A DNA stretch of 64,000 bases from CATOSK01 sp963665735 (GTDB lineage Bacteria; Chloroflexota; Dehalococcoidia; Lucifugimonadales; UBA3495), in NCBI GenBank assembly GCA_963665735.1, contig OY762444.1:3534001-3598000 (forward strand), read 5' to 3'. Positions 24,888-33,793 of the stretch are shown piece after piece. The position numbers and the translations under genes were made by a program. The first letter of the stretch is position 1; every line of letters starts with the position of its first letter. The notes beneath the pieces were generated by a model, which ran no database searches, was not told where the DNA came from, and was given only the letters and a program-made list of their open reading frames with translations.

Positions 24888-24958
24888 TTGTAAAAAGAAA
24901 CAATGTCCGGTGCATCCCATTGCAATCCGGGCAAAAGTGCGGTGTGGAGGTGAAAGCG

Positions 24959-25327
24959 ATGGCCCCGACTTTGGTGGAACTGATTGACCGCGCCCCTTGG
25001 CGGGAGGCGGTGACTTACCGGGAAACCTGGCCCCACGAGTACGTCGTCAGCGAGAAAGACAACCAGCAGGAATTGCTGGCGGCGGTCTGCGAGCGGTTCC
25101 GGGCCGGGGAAGGCGTGGCCTGCCGGTTCTTCACCATGAACAACACCTACCTGTTCATCGGTGATTACAAGTACTGGCTGATGACCCACTGGGACGAACT
25201 GGAACCGGGGGGCGATTACGTCCTGAACCGCGCCAGCCTCTACCGTGACCGCCGCGACTTCGTAATCCAGCCCGGCGACACCGGCAAGGCGGAGGACTAC
25301 CCTGCAAATGCGGCGCGGCCGAGCTAA
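24959..25327 (+). CDS. conserved small protein of unknown function
   Basis: This 122-aa soluble protein is rich in Trp, Tyr and Arg (LIDRAPWREAVTYRETWPHE; YLFIGDYKYWLMTHWDEL; LYRDRRDFVIQPGDTG). I recognise it as a widespread hypothetical family, but no function is known to me. ATG 24959 has an excellent GGAGGTGA five bases upstream, which decides the start over the longer frame. It lies 20 bases before a PD-(D/E)XK nuclease and is probably co-transcribed with it. Confidence 0.65.
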   Translation: MAPTLVELIDRAPWREAVTYRETWPHEYVVSEKDNQQELLAAVCERFRAGEGVACRFFTMNNTYLFIGDYKYWLMTHWDELEPGGDYVLNRASLYRDRRDFVIQPGDTGKAEDYPANAARPS

Positions 25328-25347
25328 GACCTTTGAGGGGGTTTGTC

Positions 25348-26376
25348 ATGGCAGAGAACGACACCTTGCTGGCGTATCTGGTTTCCAACTTCCGCGGGAA
25401 TACCGAAAACATCGCAACGGAGGCCCTCCGGCACATTCTCGACCGTTCTGACGGCGCCAGGGAAGCGTTGAATGACGTGATTCGCTCCGGAGCCCGGGGC
25501 GTAAAACCGATTGGCAGGGTGCGAACTCAGGTGACTGGCCGCGACGGAGGTATTCCGGACCTGGTTTGTTACGATGAGGGCGACGCGGAGCGGGTGCTCA
25601 TTGAGGTTAAATTTTGGGCGGAACTCACGGAACGCCAGCCGAATGCGTATCTTGCCCGACTACCCGAAGACGGGCCGGCGGTTCTCCTTTTCCTAGTACC
25701 CGGCCAACGAATTCGGTCGCTTTGGCCTGAGTTGCGAAACCGTGTCCAAAGGGATTTCGGAAACGTAGAAGACATTGATGCCGAGCGTAAGTGCATTCGG
25801 GTAGCCGAAACCGAACGGTACTTGATGTTGGTCAGTTGGGGAGGGCTGTTGGACAGCATGGCCGCCAGGGCGACAGATTACGGGGAGTCCGGTGTGGACA
25901 CTGAAATCCGGCAACTGAGGAGTCTCGCCAAGTATGCTGATAACGGAGAATTCACGCCTTTACGCGACGGCGAGAAATTCGGCTCAGAAGCTGAGTCGGC
26001 GCGTCGTCAGCGGGACTTGGAACGCCTTATAGATGATGCGACCGAGAGAGGAGTTGCCGAAGGGTGGGCTTCAAAGAAAGGCTTAAACCGGACTCCCAGG
26101 TCGTATGGATATGGGCGGTACTTAACGATTTGTGGCAAGGGCGTGTGGTTTGGAGTCAACAGGGACCGGTGGGAAAGGGATGGTTTGACACCCCTCTGGC
26201 TCAACGTCACTGGTAACCCTTCCGAAACAACTATGTCCGCTGTCAGAGACGAGTTGGGTTTGCAAGTGGACGGAAAGTGGATCCCGGTCCACCTAGAGAA
26301 AGAGGTTGAGTATGCCCAGCTTTTGGACGACGTATCGGAGAAGTTGAACCAAATCGGGGAACATATTGGGCGTTGA
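25348..26376 (+). CDS. PD-(D/E)XK nuclease family protein
   Basis: In this 342-aa protein, residues about 15-90 carry the nuclease core: a helical Glu in ATEALRHIL, then GGIPDLV (Asp71) and VLIEVKFW (Glu86, Lys88). The C-terminal half is unassigned and contains Arg/Glu-rich helices and a WFGVNRDRW segment. It matches standalone PD-(D/E)XK proteins that often occur in defence islands. Its codon use is visibly less GC-rich than its neighbours, hinting at transfer. ATG 25348 has GAGGGGG upstream. It is paired with the small gene before it. Confidence 0.75.
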   Translation: MAENDTLLAYLVSNFRGNTENIATEALRHILDRSDGAREALNDVIRSGARGVKPIGRVRTQVTGRDGGIPDLVCYDEGDAERVLIEVKFWAELTERQPNAYLARLPEDGPAVLLFLVPGQRIRSLWPELRNRVQRDFGNVEDIDAERKCIRVAETERYLMLVSWGGLLDSMAARATDYGESGVDTEIRQLRSLAKYADNGEFTPLRDGEKFGSEAESARRQRDLERLIDDATERGVAEGWASKKGLNRTPRSYGYGRYLTICGKGVWFGVNRDRWERDGLTPLWLNVTGNPSETTMSAVRDELGLQVDGKWIPVHLEKEVEYAQLLDDVSEKLNQIGEHIGR

Positions 26377-26400
26377 CATCCCTGGGTAACATTCACAACC

Positions 26401-27429
26401 CTAACCCGGCTTGACCCCGCAAGCTTCGGCTACCAGTTCATACGACCGCAGCCGGTCTTCGTAGCTGTGGCAGATGGTTACGATGCTCAGGTCGGGGGTT
26501 TGGTACAGGTCGGCGATGCGTTCCAGCCGCTCTTTTACCTGCTGGGGGTCGCCGTCCACGCAGTTGCGGGCGTACTGTTGCGCGAAGGCCCATTCGTCGG
26601 CCCGGTACTGGTAGTTGACCGCCTCTTCGGTTGACGGAATCCCCTTGGCGCGCCCCGTAACCGAATACAGCCGGCCCAGGTTGCGGCTGGAGGCCAACCG
26701 CAACGCCTCTTCCTCGGTGTCGGCGCAGAGGACGTGAACCCCGACGTTAATCTTCGGCTCCGCCAGGTACTCCGACGGCTGGAAGTAACGCCGGTATCCC
26801 TCGACGATGTTCGGGCCGTCCTGGACGCCGTGGCCGAAGAAGTGGGCGTAGGCGAAGGGCAGCCCCAGCTGCGCCGCCATGTAGGCGCTTTCCACCCGCG
26901 ACCCCAGCAGCCAGACCTCCGGGGCGGTGGGGCCGGCCTCCGGTGTAGCCTTGACCTCGGCGAAAGGGTGGTCTCCCTCCAGTTCCCCGGCCAGGTAGCC
27001 CAGCACGTCGTGGACTTGTTGCGGGAACCGCTCAATTCCCCGGGGCGGCCCCGGAAAGGCCAAGGCCGCCGCCGTCAACTGGTCGCTGCCCGGCGCGCGC
27101 CCGATGCCCAGGTCAATGCGTCCCGGATAAAGGGCGTCCAGGATGCGAAAATTCTCGGCCACCTTCAAGGGGCTGTAATGGGACAGCATGACCCCGCCGC
27201 TGCCCACCCGGATGGTCTTGGTGTGGGCCGCAATCTGGCCTACCATCATCTCCGGGCTGGTGCCGGCGAAATTGGGCAGGTTATGGTGTTCCGCTACCCA
27301 ATAGCGGGCGTATCCCATCGCCTCCGTTGCCACCGCCAGCCGCACCGTTTCCGACAACGCCTCGCCGGTGGTGCCGCCGGCCCGCATGGGCGACTGGTCA
27401 ACCACGCTCAACAAAAGTTGCTGTGCCAA
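26401..27429 (-). CDS. LLM-class flavin-dependent oxidoreductase
   Basis: This 342-aa protein resembles the luciferase-like monooxygenases of the MsnO8/YhbW group. The N-terminal LLLSVVDQSP, RYWVAEHHN, GGVMLSHYSPLKVAENFR and LGIGRAPGSD mark the TIM-barrel FMN/F420 site. It should oxidise a small organic substrate with reduced flavin. The start is TTG 27429, preceded by AAGAGGTAAGGA. The upstream frame is repeat sequence and is excluded. Substrate unknown. Confidence 0.85.
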   Translation of the reverse strand: MAQQLLLSVVDQSPMRAGGTTGEALSETVRLAVATEAMGYARYWVAEHHNLPNFAGTSPEMMVGQIAAHTKTIRVGSGGVMLSHYSPLKVAENFRILDALYPGRIDLGIGRAPGSDQLTAAALAFPGPPRGIERFPQQVHDVLGYLAGELEGDHPFAEVKATPEAGPTAPEVWLLGSRVESAYMAAQLGLPFAYAHFFGHGVQDGPNIVEGYRRYFQPSEYLAEPKINVGVHVLCADTEEEALRLASSRNLGRLYSVTGRAKGIPSTEEAVNYQYRADEWAFAQQYARNCVDGDPQQVKERLERIADLYQTPDLSIVTICHSYEDRLRSYELVAEACGVKPG

Positions 27430-27906
27430 TGTCCTTACCTCTTGGGTTTCTCCTCTCCCCAACATTCTACCGGACAGAGGAAGGGGGGCCAAAGCCAGGG
27501 TTTTCACCCCCACCCTAACCCTCCCCCATCAAGGGGGAGGGGATTTTTGTGACAGGGGATACTGTTCTGTGCCTGGACTTTCTGGATTCCGGCTTTCGCC
27601 GGTATGACGGGCAAATGGCGGGAAGGGGCGGGTTTTGCGAACCCGCAACCCTTCCCAAGTATAACCCGTTGGACGATGGCAAAGTAGGGGCGCACGGCCG
27701 TGCGCCCCTACCCGGCAAATGACATACCCCGTTGACCTTGGCATGGTGGTGCGGTTTTCACCCTGACCCTCCCCCATCAAGGGGGATGGGGTTGAGTCGA
27801 AGTCCTGAGCGGGATTGCCCGCAACCCTTCACCAGTATAACCCTTGGCGGCCCCGTCGTAATGGTATAATCGCGGGAAACCTGCCGAAAGGACGGGCGCC
27901 TTTCCG
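27430..27906. repeat. repeat-filled gap before pstB
   Basis: Two CCCTCCCC(C)ATCAAGGGGGAGGGG-type stem-loops lie at about 27525-27545 and 27765-27790. A CCGGCTTTCGCCGG unit lies at about 27580-27610, and GTAGGGGCGCACGGCCGTGC forms a separate inverted repeat at about 27687-27710. TATAAT at 27865-27870 with TTGGCG at 27844 (15-bp spacing) may be the pstB promoter. No gene is seen. Confidence 0.65.
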
Positions 27907-28725
27907 ATGCACGTTGCAACCGGCCCCCAACAGCAGTCAACCGGCGAGGGGGGACAACAGCTTAACCCCATCGTGCGGGCCAACGGCTTGAGCGTCTATT
28001 ACGACTCGAAAATGGCCCTGTCGGATATTTCCCTGGACTTTCCTTCCAACCGGGTCACGTCAATTATCGGGCCGTCGGGCTGCGGCAAAAGCACCCTGTT
28101 GCGCTGTTTCAACCGGATGAACGACCTGATCCCCGTTTTCCGCATGACCGGGCAAATCCAGTTCGACGGCAAAGACCTGTACGGCCCCGGCATAGACCCG
28201 ACGGAAATCCGCTATCAAATCGGGATGGTGTTCCAGCGGCCCAATCCCTTTCCCAAGTCCATTTTCGACAACGTAGCCTTTGGGCCGAAGATAAACGGCT
28301 ACCGGGGCCGGATGGATGACCTGGTGGAAGAGTCCCTGCACCGCGCCGCACTGTGGGATGAAGTCAAAGACCGGCTCAAGACCAGCGCCCTGGCCCTCTC
28401 CGGCGGCCAGCAGCAACGACTCTGCATCGCCCGCGCCCTGGCCGTCCAGCCCCGGGTAATCCTGATGGATGAACCGTGCTCGGCCCTGGACCCCATCGCA
28501 ACCCTGGCGATTGAAGAGTTGATGCGGGAGCTTTCCGAGGACTACTCCATCATCATCGTCACCCACAATATGCAGCAGGCGGCTCGCGCCTCGGATTATA
28601 CCGCTTTCCTGATGGGCGCCGAAGACCGGGTGGGGCGGTTGGTGGAATACGGGGAGACCCGCCAGATTTTCACCAATCCCACTGACGAGCGCACCGAAGC
28701 CTATATCACCGGGCGGTTTGGTTAG
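27907..28725 (+). CDS. pstB: phosphate ABC transporter ATP-binding protein
   Basis: This 272-aa ATPase energises phosphate import at the inner membrane. Walker A GPSGCGKST lies at about residues 55-63, the ABC signature LSGGQQQR near 165 and Walker B VILMDEPCSALDP near 184-196. The CFNRMNDLIP segment after Walker A is specific to PstB. The usual partners pstS, pstC, pstA and phoU are absent here, so this is an isolated gene. The TAG stop is the start of another GGGTATCGTCATTCCGGCG repeat. Confidence 0.93.
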   Translation: MHVATGPQQQSTGEGGQQLNPIVRANGLSVYYDSKMALSDISLDFPSNRVTSIIGPSGCGKSTLLRCFNRMNDLIPVFRMTGQIQFDGKDLYGPGIDPTEIRYQIGMVFQRPNPFPKSIFDNVAFGPKINGYRGRMDDLVEESLHRAALWDEVKDRLKTSALALSGGQQQRLCIARALAVQPRVILMDEPCSALDPIATLAIEELMRELSEDYSIIIVTHNMQQAARASDYTAFLMGAEDRVGRLVEYGETRQIFTNPTDERTEAYITGRFG

Positions 28726-28985
28726 GGGTATCGTCATTCCGGCGAAAGCCGACCCCCACCCTAACCCTCCCCCTGGCCAGGGGGAGGGGATTTTTGCTAC
28801 AAGGGGGCTACGTGCGCCTGGATTTTTTGGATTCCAGCTTTCGCATGAATGACGATTGAGGGCATGGAGTCCTGGATACCGGCCTACGCCGGTATGACGG
28901 GTTGGTTGGTTTGGGAGCTGTCTGAAGGCAGGGTTTCACCCTGACCCTCCCCCTGGCTAAGGGGAGGGGATTTTTTCGGAGTTTG
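28723..28985. repeat. stacked stem-loop and palindromic repeats
   Basis: Starting at the pstB stop codon (TAGGGGTATCGTCATTCC), the block holds two CCCTCCCCCTGG...GGGGAGGGG stem-loops (about 28765-28790 and 28945-28972), an imperfect palindrome with TTTCGCATGAATGACG, and GGCCTACGCCGGTATGACGG near 28880-28905. Confidence 0.7.
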
Positions 28986-29047
28986 CGACTCCAGGCGGCG
29001 GTCCCATCGCCGCGAAAAATGAAAACCCACATTCATTATCAAAATTG

Positions 29048-29076
29048 TTGACAATTCCCGACTGCGGGGATAGACT
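29048..29076 (+). promoter_or_regulatory. strong promoter of the sulfite/nitrite reductase operon
   Basis: TTGACA (29048-29053) and TAGACT (29071-29076) are separated by exactly 17 bp, inside an AT-rich patch (ATTATCAAAATTGTTGACAA) unlike the surrounding repeats. It implies a leader of roughly 150 bases before the TTG start. Confidence 0.7.
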
Positions 29077-29118
29077 TTCGTTGAAATGATTTGCACCGCC
29101 GTTAGCGCTTGCTTCTGT

Positions 29119-29210
29119 ACCTGTCCCCCTACATAGGGGGCAGGTTGCCTATTCCCCAAGCAACGCCTTGCGCCCGCTAGTGATTTTTTTGCAAGCGGGC
29201 GTTTTATTTT
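29119..29210 (+). promoter_or_regulatory. structured leader with attenuator-like terminator
   Basis: Two hairpins lie between the promoter and the reductase gene. The first pairs ACCTG-CCCCC with GGGGG-CAGGT (29119-29145, one bulged T). The second pairs CGCCCGCT (29171-29178) with AGCGGGCG (29194-29201) and is followed by TTTTATTTT, the signature of an intrinsic terminator. GTTGC (29144-29148) can pair with GCAAC (29160-29164), giving an alternative fold. The layout fits transcription attenuation. No known riboswitch consensus is recognised. Confidence 0.55.
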
Positions 29211-29233
29211 GCCCAAAATCAGGAGGCGCCACC

Positions 29234-31084
29234 TTGACTAGCTCAACCAACCAGGCCCAGGAAACCACCCTGGAGGACATCCACCAGCGCAGTATCGAGC
29301 TGACCCAGGACTCTCCGGGAATCATCCCCTTCATGGAGGATGAGATTCAGCGTTTTGAGGTTGAATCCGCCAGCTTCCAGGCCGGGGAGCAGGAAAACGC
29401 CGTCTTTACTCCCTTCCGGCTGCGGCAAGGGGTTTACGGCCAGCGGCAGGCCGACGTGCAGATGATTCGGGTCAAGCTGCCCGGCGGCATTCTTACCCCG
29501 GAGGCCCTGGATGCGCTGGGCGACATCGCCGAGCGTTACGCCCCTCTGGGCAAGGGCCATATCACCACCCGCGAGAACTTCCAGTTCCACCACATACCAC
29601 TGCCCCAATGCCCGGAAGTGCTACGGCTGCTGGGAACGGTGGGCCTCAGCACCCGGGAAGCCTGCGGCAACACCGTCCGCAACGTGGTTGGCCCCTCCTG
29701 CGCCGGGGTATGCTCCGACGAAATTTTCGACCCCACGCCCTATCTGACCGCCTACGTCCGGTTCGGCGTGCGCCACCCCATCACCCAGACTTTTCCTCGC
29801 AAGTTCAAGTCGGCCTTCACCGGCTGCGACAGCCACGACGCGGTGGCCGCCGCTATCCAGGATTTGACCTACGTTTCCCAAATCAGGGTGGTTGATGGAC
29901 AGGAAAAGCGGGGATTCAAGGTCTATGTCGGCGGCGGCACGTCCATCATGCCCCGGCTGGCCAAGCCCCTGTACGAGTTCCTTCCCGAAGAGGACTACCT
30001 GCGCGTTGCCCTGGCAATCTGGACGGTGTTCAACAACGCTGAGCAGTTGCGGAAGAACCGCATGATGGCCCGTCTGAAGGTGCTGATAGACCGCATCGGC
30101 TTGGACGCCTTCAAGGAAATGGTGGAGGCGGAGTTGGCCAACATCGGCCCGATAGACCCCAAGCCGTTGATGCTGGCCGAAGAAGTCCAGCGGGAAGTTC
30201 CGCCGCCGCTAACCGCCGCCAGCCCCAACGGGCAGAACGGCGGCGGGGAGTTCAACTACTGGAAGTCAACCAACGTCACGGCCCAGAAGCAGGAAGGCTA
30301 CAACATCGTTTACGTCAAGCCGGTGCGGGGCGACTTGACCCCGGCCCAGTTCCGCGGCTTGGCCGACATAGTTCGCCGCTACACCGGCGGGCGGGCGCGC
30401 ACCACGCAGGAGCAAAACCTGACCCTGCGCTGGGTTCCCGAAGGCAACCTGCATGACGTTTGGCAGGCCCTGGAGGCCATCGGGCTGGCCGAACCGGGCG
30501 CGCACCACATCACCAACGTGGTTTCCTGCCCCGGCACCGACAGTTGCAAGCTGGGCATAACTTCTTCGATGGGGCTGGCCAAGGCCATTCGCGGCGAGCT
30601 TGGTTCCTGGGGCGATGACCTGCTGCACGACAAGGGAGTCCAGGGAATCCGAATCAAGATGAGCGGCTGCCCCAACGGTTGCGGCCTACACCACATCGCC
30701 AACATCGGTTTCCACGGCGCGGCGGTCAAAGGCGCCGACGGCCAGCAGATTCCAGCTTACGAACTTTTCCTGGGCGGCAACTACGGCGATAACCGGGTGG
30801 AGGACTCTCAAATCGGCAGCCGGATTCCCAAGGTCAAGGTGCCGGCCAAGCTGGTTCCCACGGTGGTCAGGGACGTGGTTTCCTACTACAAGGATCACCG
30901 CCAGGACGATGGGGAACGGTTCAACCACTTCCTGGAACGGGTTGGGCTGGAAGAAGTGACGGCGGTAGCGGCCCGGGCCCAGGAATCCGCCGGCAGCGCC
31001 GAATCCGGCTCCGATATGTACGTGGACTGGGAACGCACCAACCTTTACAAGTTGGAACGGGGCGAAGGCGAGTGCGCCGTCTAA
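29234..31084 (+). CDS. ferredoxin-dependent sulfite/nitrite reductase
   Basis: This 616-aa siroheme/4Fe-4S enzyme has two ferrodoxin-like halves. The cluster ligands are Cys432 and Cys438 (CPGTDSC) and Cys479 and Cys483 (CPNGC), the Cx5C..Cx3C pattern of the family. The N-terminal half contains NVVGPSCAGVC and FPRKFKSAFTGCD, which bind siroheme and substrate. It makes sulfide from sulfite, or ammonium from nitrite, and sequence alone does not decide which. TTG 29234 has AGGAGG seven bases upstream. It is followed after 10 bases by hemD, matching its need for siroheme. Confidence 0.88.
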   Translation: MTSSTNQAQETTLEDIHQRSIELTQDSPGIIPFMEDEIQRFEVESASFQAGEQENAVFTPFRLRQGVYGQRQADVQMIRVKLPGGILTPEALDALGDIAERYAPLGKGHITTRENFQFHHIPLPQCPEVLRLLGTVGLSTREACGNTVRNVVGPSCAGVCSDEIFDPTPYLTAYVRFGVRHPITQTFPRKFKSAFTGCDSHDAVAAAIQDLTYVSQIRVVDGQEKRGFKVYVGGGTSIMPRLAKPLYEFLPEEDYLRVALAIWTVFNNAEQLRKNRMMARLKVLIDRIGLDAFKEMVEAELANIGPIDPKPLMLAEEVQREVPPPLTAASPNGQNGGGEFNYWKSTNVTAQKQEGYNIVYVKPVRGDLTPAQFRGLADIVRRYTGGRARTTQEQNLTLRWVPEGNLHDVWQALEAIGLAEPGAHHITNVVSCPGTDSCKLGITSSMGLAKAIRGELGSWGDDLLHDKGVQGIRIKMSGCPNGCGLHHIANIGFHGAAVKGADGQQIPAYELFLGGNYGDNRVEDSQIGSRIPKVKVPAKLVPTVVRDVVSYYKDHRQDDGERFNHFLERVGLEEVTAVAARAQESAGSAESGSDMYVDWERTNLYKLERGEGECAV

Positions 31085-31094
31085 GGGGCCGCTG

Positions 31095-31925
31095 ATGCCT
31101 GCGTCGCTCAATGGCCGGGTGCTGGCCTTCGTCGAGGCCCGGATGCCCGAGGAAATGGCGTCGCTGGTGCGGCGGCACGGCGGCGTTCCCTATCCCGCCC
31201 CGGTGCTGCAAGAGGTTTACCTGAAGGACAGCCCCGAAGTCCGGCAGTTGGTGGACGACGTTTGTGGCGGCGGAGTGGACGTGGCCGTCCTGCTGACCGG
31301 CGTCGGCACCAGGGCCTTGATTGAGACGGCGGCGGCGATGGGCCGGGAAGATGAGTTCCTGCAATCCCTTGACCGGCTGACCGTGGTTGCCCGCAGTCCC
31401 AAGCCGGCCCGGGTGCTGCGCCAACACAAAATCCACATTGACGTTATGCCGCCGGAACCGTTTACGTCGGAAGACCTGGTTGAATCCATCGGGGGGTTGG
31501 ACTTGGCCGGCTCCCGGGTGGCGGTGCAGAAATACGGCGGCCCCAGCAGTCTGCTGCGTCAAAACCTGCTGGAACGGGGCGCGCAACTGCGGGAAGTCAC
31601 CCTCTACACCTGGGGCCTCCCCGAAGATAGAACTCCGGTGGTCAAGCTCATTGACGACCTGGCCCAATCAAAAGTCGCCGCCCTGCTGTTTACCAGCCAG
31701 CCGCAAGTACCCAACCTGTTGACCATCGCCGGCGAGGCCGGCAAGGAAAGTCAGCTTAGGGACAGCTTGGCCGGCCCGGTGGCGGTGGCCTCCGTTGGCC
31801 CGGTGTGCAGCCGCAAACTGCGGGAATCGGGAATAGAAGTGGACGTTGAGCCGGACCACCCCCACATGGGCAACCTGGTGCTGGCGGTGGCTGACTACTT
31901 CGAGGGAGGAACTGCCCCGCGTTAG
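31095..31925 (+). CDS. hemD: uroporphyrinogen-III synthase
   Basis: This 276-aa protein has the divergent HemD fold. VDVAVLLTGVGTRALIE opens domain two, then come RVAVQKYGGPSSLL and the C-terminal LLFTSQPQVPNLL and VASVGPVCSRKLRESG. It closes hydroxymethylbilane to uroporphyrinogen III, the precursor of siroheme and heme. Being directly after the siroheme reductase, it probably supplies that enzyme. No other heme-pathway gene is in the window. Confidence 0.85.
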   Translation: MPASLNGRVLAFVEARMPEEMASLVRRHGGVPYPAPVLQEVYLKDSPEVRQLVDDVCGGGVDVAVLLTGVGTRALIETAAAMGREDEFLQSLDRLTVVARSPKPARVLRQHKIHIDVMPPEPFTSEDLVESIGGLDLAGSRVAVQKYGGPSSLLRQNLLERGAQLREVTLYTWGLPEDRTPVVKLIDDLAQSKVAALLFTSQPQVPNLLTIAGEAGKESQLRDSLAGPVAVASVGPVCSRKLRESGIEVDVEPDHPHMGNLVLAVADYFEGGTAPR

Positions 31926-31982
31926 CTGATTTCCGGTTGGAAAGGTTAAGAGAGTGCGTTTCCGGCCAAGTCAACGGCGGTG

Positions 31983-32015
31983 GATGTGGATTCCCGCTTT
32001 CGCGGGAATGACGGA
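31983..32015. repeat. single CCCGCTTTCGCGGG palindromic repeat
   Basis: One copy of the GGATTCCCGC-TTTC-GCGGGAATGACGG unit lies between two convergent genes and could also serve as a bidirectional terminator-like hairpin. Confidence 0.7.
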
Positions 32016-32023
32016 CGTAATGG

Positions 32024-32419
32024 TCAATTCTTGAGCCATTTGATGAACTTGGCCCAAACGGTAGGCTGCTGTTGTTCCATGCTCTGACCCCGCCACCGCT
32101 TTTCCATGCGGATGGGACGGGGCCGGACAAAAAACAGCAGGTATGCCCCTACCAGCAACGCCAGGCCCAGCCATATCGCGGGCCGGAACCAGAACGCCCC
32201 CACCACCAACAGCAAGATTCCAACAATGGCCAGCTTGCCCGGCGTTACCAGGGGCCAAAACCCGCGCCCCTTTTTGACCGGGCCTTCCGGGGGCGCCGGC
32301 GGTGACGCCACCGGCGCATCGTCCGGGGGTTTGGCCGCTCCCTGGTTGTTGCCGGGATGGGAAGATTCGCCCAATCCCTTCAGAATTTCCTCAATCTCTT
32401 CCTGGTACTTGTCCGGCAT
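32024..32419 (-). CDS. small membrane protein, Chloroflexi type
   Basis: In this 131-aa protein, residues 1-20 are an acidic helix (MPDKYQEEIEEILKGLGE). A proline-rich linker follows, then two adjacent transmembrane helices (about residues 58-95) separated by a short turn, and a basic cytoplasmic tail with RWRGQ. Similar N-termini occur in Dehalococcoidia membrane proteins of unknown role. It has its own promoter about 120 bases upstream. Confidence 0.65.
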   Translation of the reverse strand: MPDKYQEEIEEILKGLGESSHPGNNQGAAKPPDDAPVASPPAPPEGPVKKGRGFWPLVTPGKLAIVGILLLVVGAFWFRPAIWLGLALLVGAYLLFFVRPRPIRMEKRWRGQSMEQQQPTVWAKFIKWLKN

Positions 32420-32538
32420 AACCCCTATGCGCTCCGCTATCCAACTGTTGGGCTACCCGAGAACTCTCGCCCCTTCGCTACCGTCCAATAGGCCGGATTT
32501 CGCCGCAGCGGGCAACCATAACTGCAAAGTCTATCCCA

Positions 32539-32566
32539 ATTATACAAAACCCTTGGGAGTTTGCAA
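32539..32566 (-). promoter_or_regulatory. promoter of the small membrane protein gene
   Basis: On the reverse strand TTGCAA (32566-32561) and TATAAT (32544-32539) are separated by 16 bp. This leaves a leader of roughly 110 bases before the ATG at 32419. Confidence 0.6.
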
Positions 32567-32575
32567 AAGCGGCAG

Positions 32576-33037
32576 CTATTTGTTGCGGCTGGCGGGCCAG
32601 GCGTCGGGCCGGAACGCCTTGACCCCGGCGGTCTGACTCATGACTTGCCATATCCGGTCAACCGCCGCCCGGTTCGGCGCATAGACCAGGTGGGAGACGC
32701 AACGGCGGCAGTCGGATGACCCGAATCCGGCGGCTACCGTTTCCGTCCCCGGACATTCCAGGGCCAGGGCAGTCAACTGACATTCCCGCCTTACGCCGTC
32801 GGCAGCCGCCCAGACCTGCTCAATCATGGCTTGGGCGGCCAGATAGTCAATGTGCCAACGTAGTTTCTTTTCCGTCCGCAGGTGGCGGTTGACCCGCCCG
32901 GTCAGGCTGTTGAGGGCGTTCCCAAAATACAGGTACATACCCGCCGGGAAAACAAAACTCCCAAGCCGGCCCACTTGTATCCGCCGTTCTTGGGGAAGGT
33001 TCAGCACCAAGGCGTAACTGCCTTTCTTGACCGGCAT
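32576..33037 (-). CDS. DUF123 GIY-YIG-like protein
   Basis: This 153-aa protein matches the DUF123 family: KGSYALVLNLP at the start, MYLYFGNALNSLTGRVNRHL (a GIY-YIG-like core), LRWHIDYLAA, and GFGSSDCRRCVSHL with paired cysteines near the end. The family is sometimes fused to endonuclease III, suggesting a DNA-related role, but activity is unproven. I start at ATG 33037 (MPVKKGSY), since the conserved region begins there. An upstream ATG 33109 adds 24 residues. Confidence 0.8.
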   Translation of the reverse strand: MPVKKGSYALVLNLPQERRIQVGRLGSFVFPAGMYLYFGNALNSLTGRVNRHLRTEKKLRWHIDYLAAQAMIEQVWAAADGVRRECQLTALALECPGTETVAAGFGSSDCRRCVSHLVYAPNRAAVDRIWQVMSQTAGVKAFRPDAWPASRNK

Positions 33038-33304
33038 GGCCGATTCATTCCATCGGGCGCATTTTTCCGAGACGTTGCCAGGGTTCCATTTCAGGCGGTT
33101 TTCTTGCATTGATTGGCAGGCATTGGCATCGTGACGTTCCTGGGTTCCGGCCTTCGCCAGAATGACGGGTTGGGGGACAGGCGGTCAATAACAACTTGGG
33201 GAAGCCCCTGACTCTGACGCGCTGGCCCTATACGGGGGCCAACCATCTGGAATATACTTGACCGGCAACGAAGTTTCCACTCATAAAGACCGGGTGATGC
33301 CGCT

Positions 33305-33760
33305 ATGTCCATAAAAGAAAGGCTGGAGTCGGACATCCGCGACGCCATGCGCAGCCGCAACCAGGAACGGCTGGAGGCCCTTCGCTTCCTGAAAAGCCAG
33401 ATTCAGTTGACGGAAAAGAACCAACTGAAAGACCTGGACGAAGCCGGGGTCGTGGATGTCGTCGCCAAGGAAGCCCGCAACCGCCGGGAAAGTATCCAGA
33501 TGTTCCAGCAGGGGGGCCGTTCCGACCTGGTGGACAAGGAAACCGCCGCCCTGGCGGTGATGGAAGAGTATCTGCCGGCCCAGTTGGACGCCGACGAACT
33601 GGCCCGCATCGTGGCGGCGGCGATTGAGGAAGTCGGGGCAACTTCGGCGTCGGACAAGGGCCGGGTCATGGGCAAGGTCATGCCCCAGGTGCGGGGCGTG
33701 GCCGACGGCGGGGCCGTCAACGCCCTGGTTACTCAAATGCTGGAAGCGGCGTCCCAATAG
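33305..33760 (+). CDS. GatB/YqeY domain protein
   Basis: This 151-aa all-helical protein spans the complete YqeY domain, from SIKERLESDIRDAMRSRN to the C-terminal KGRVMGKVMPQV. The domain also occurs at the end of GatB, where it binds tRNA. The free-standing form is of uncertain role and may help amidotransferase or tRNA recognition. It lies 33 bases before purQ and is probably co-transcribed with it. Confidence 0.9.
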   Translation: MSIKERLESDIRDAMRSRNQERLEALRFLKSQIQLTEKNQLKDLDEAGVVDVVAKEARNRRESIQMFQQGGRSDLVDKETAALAVMEEYLPAQLDADELARIVAAAIEEVGATSASDKGRVMGKVMPQVRGVADGGAVNALVTQMLEAASQ

Positions 33761-33793
33761 CCGGGAATCTCCGTAACCGCAGGGCTTGATTCA

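Noticed and set aside
29077..29210. Known SAM, cobalamin or other riboswitch in the reductase leader
   Set aside because: I could not match the conserved core of any of these classes; only generic hairpins and a terminator-like stem are supported.
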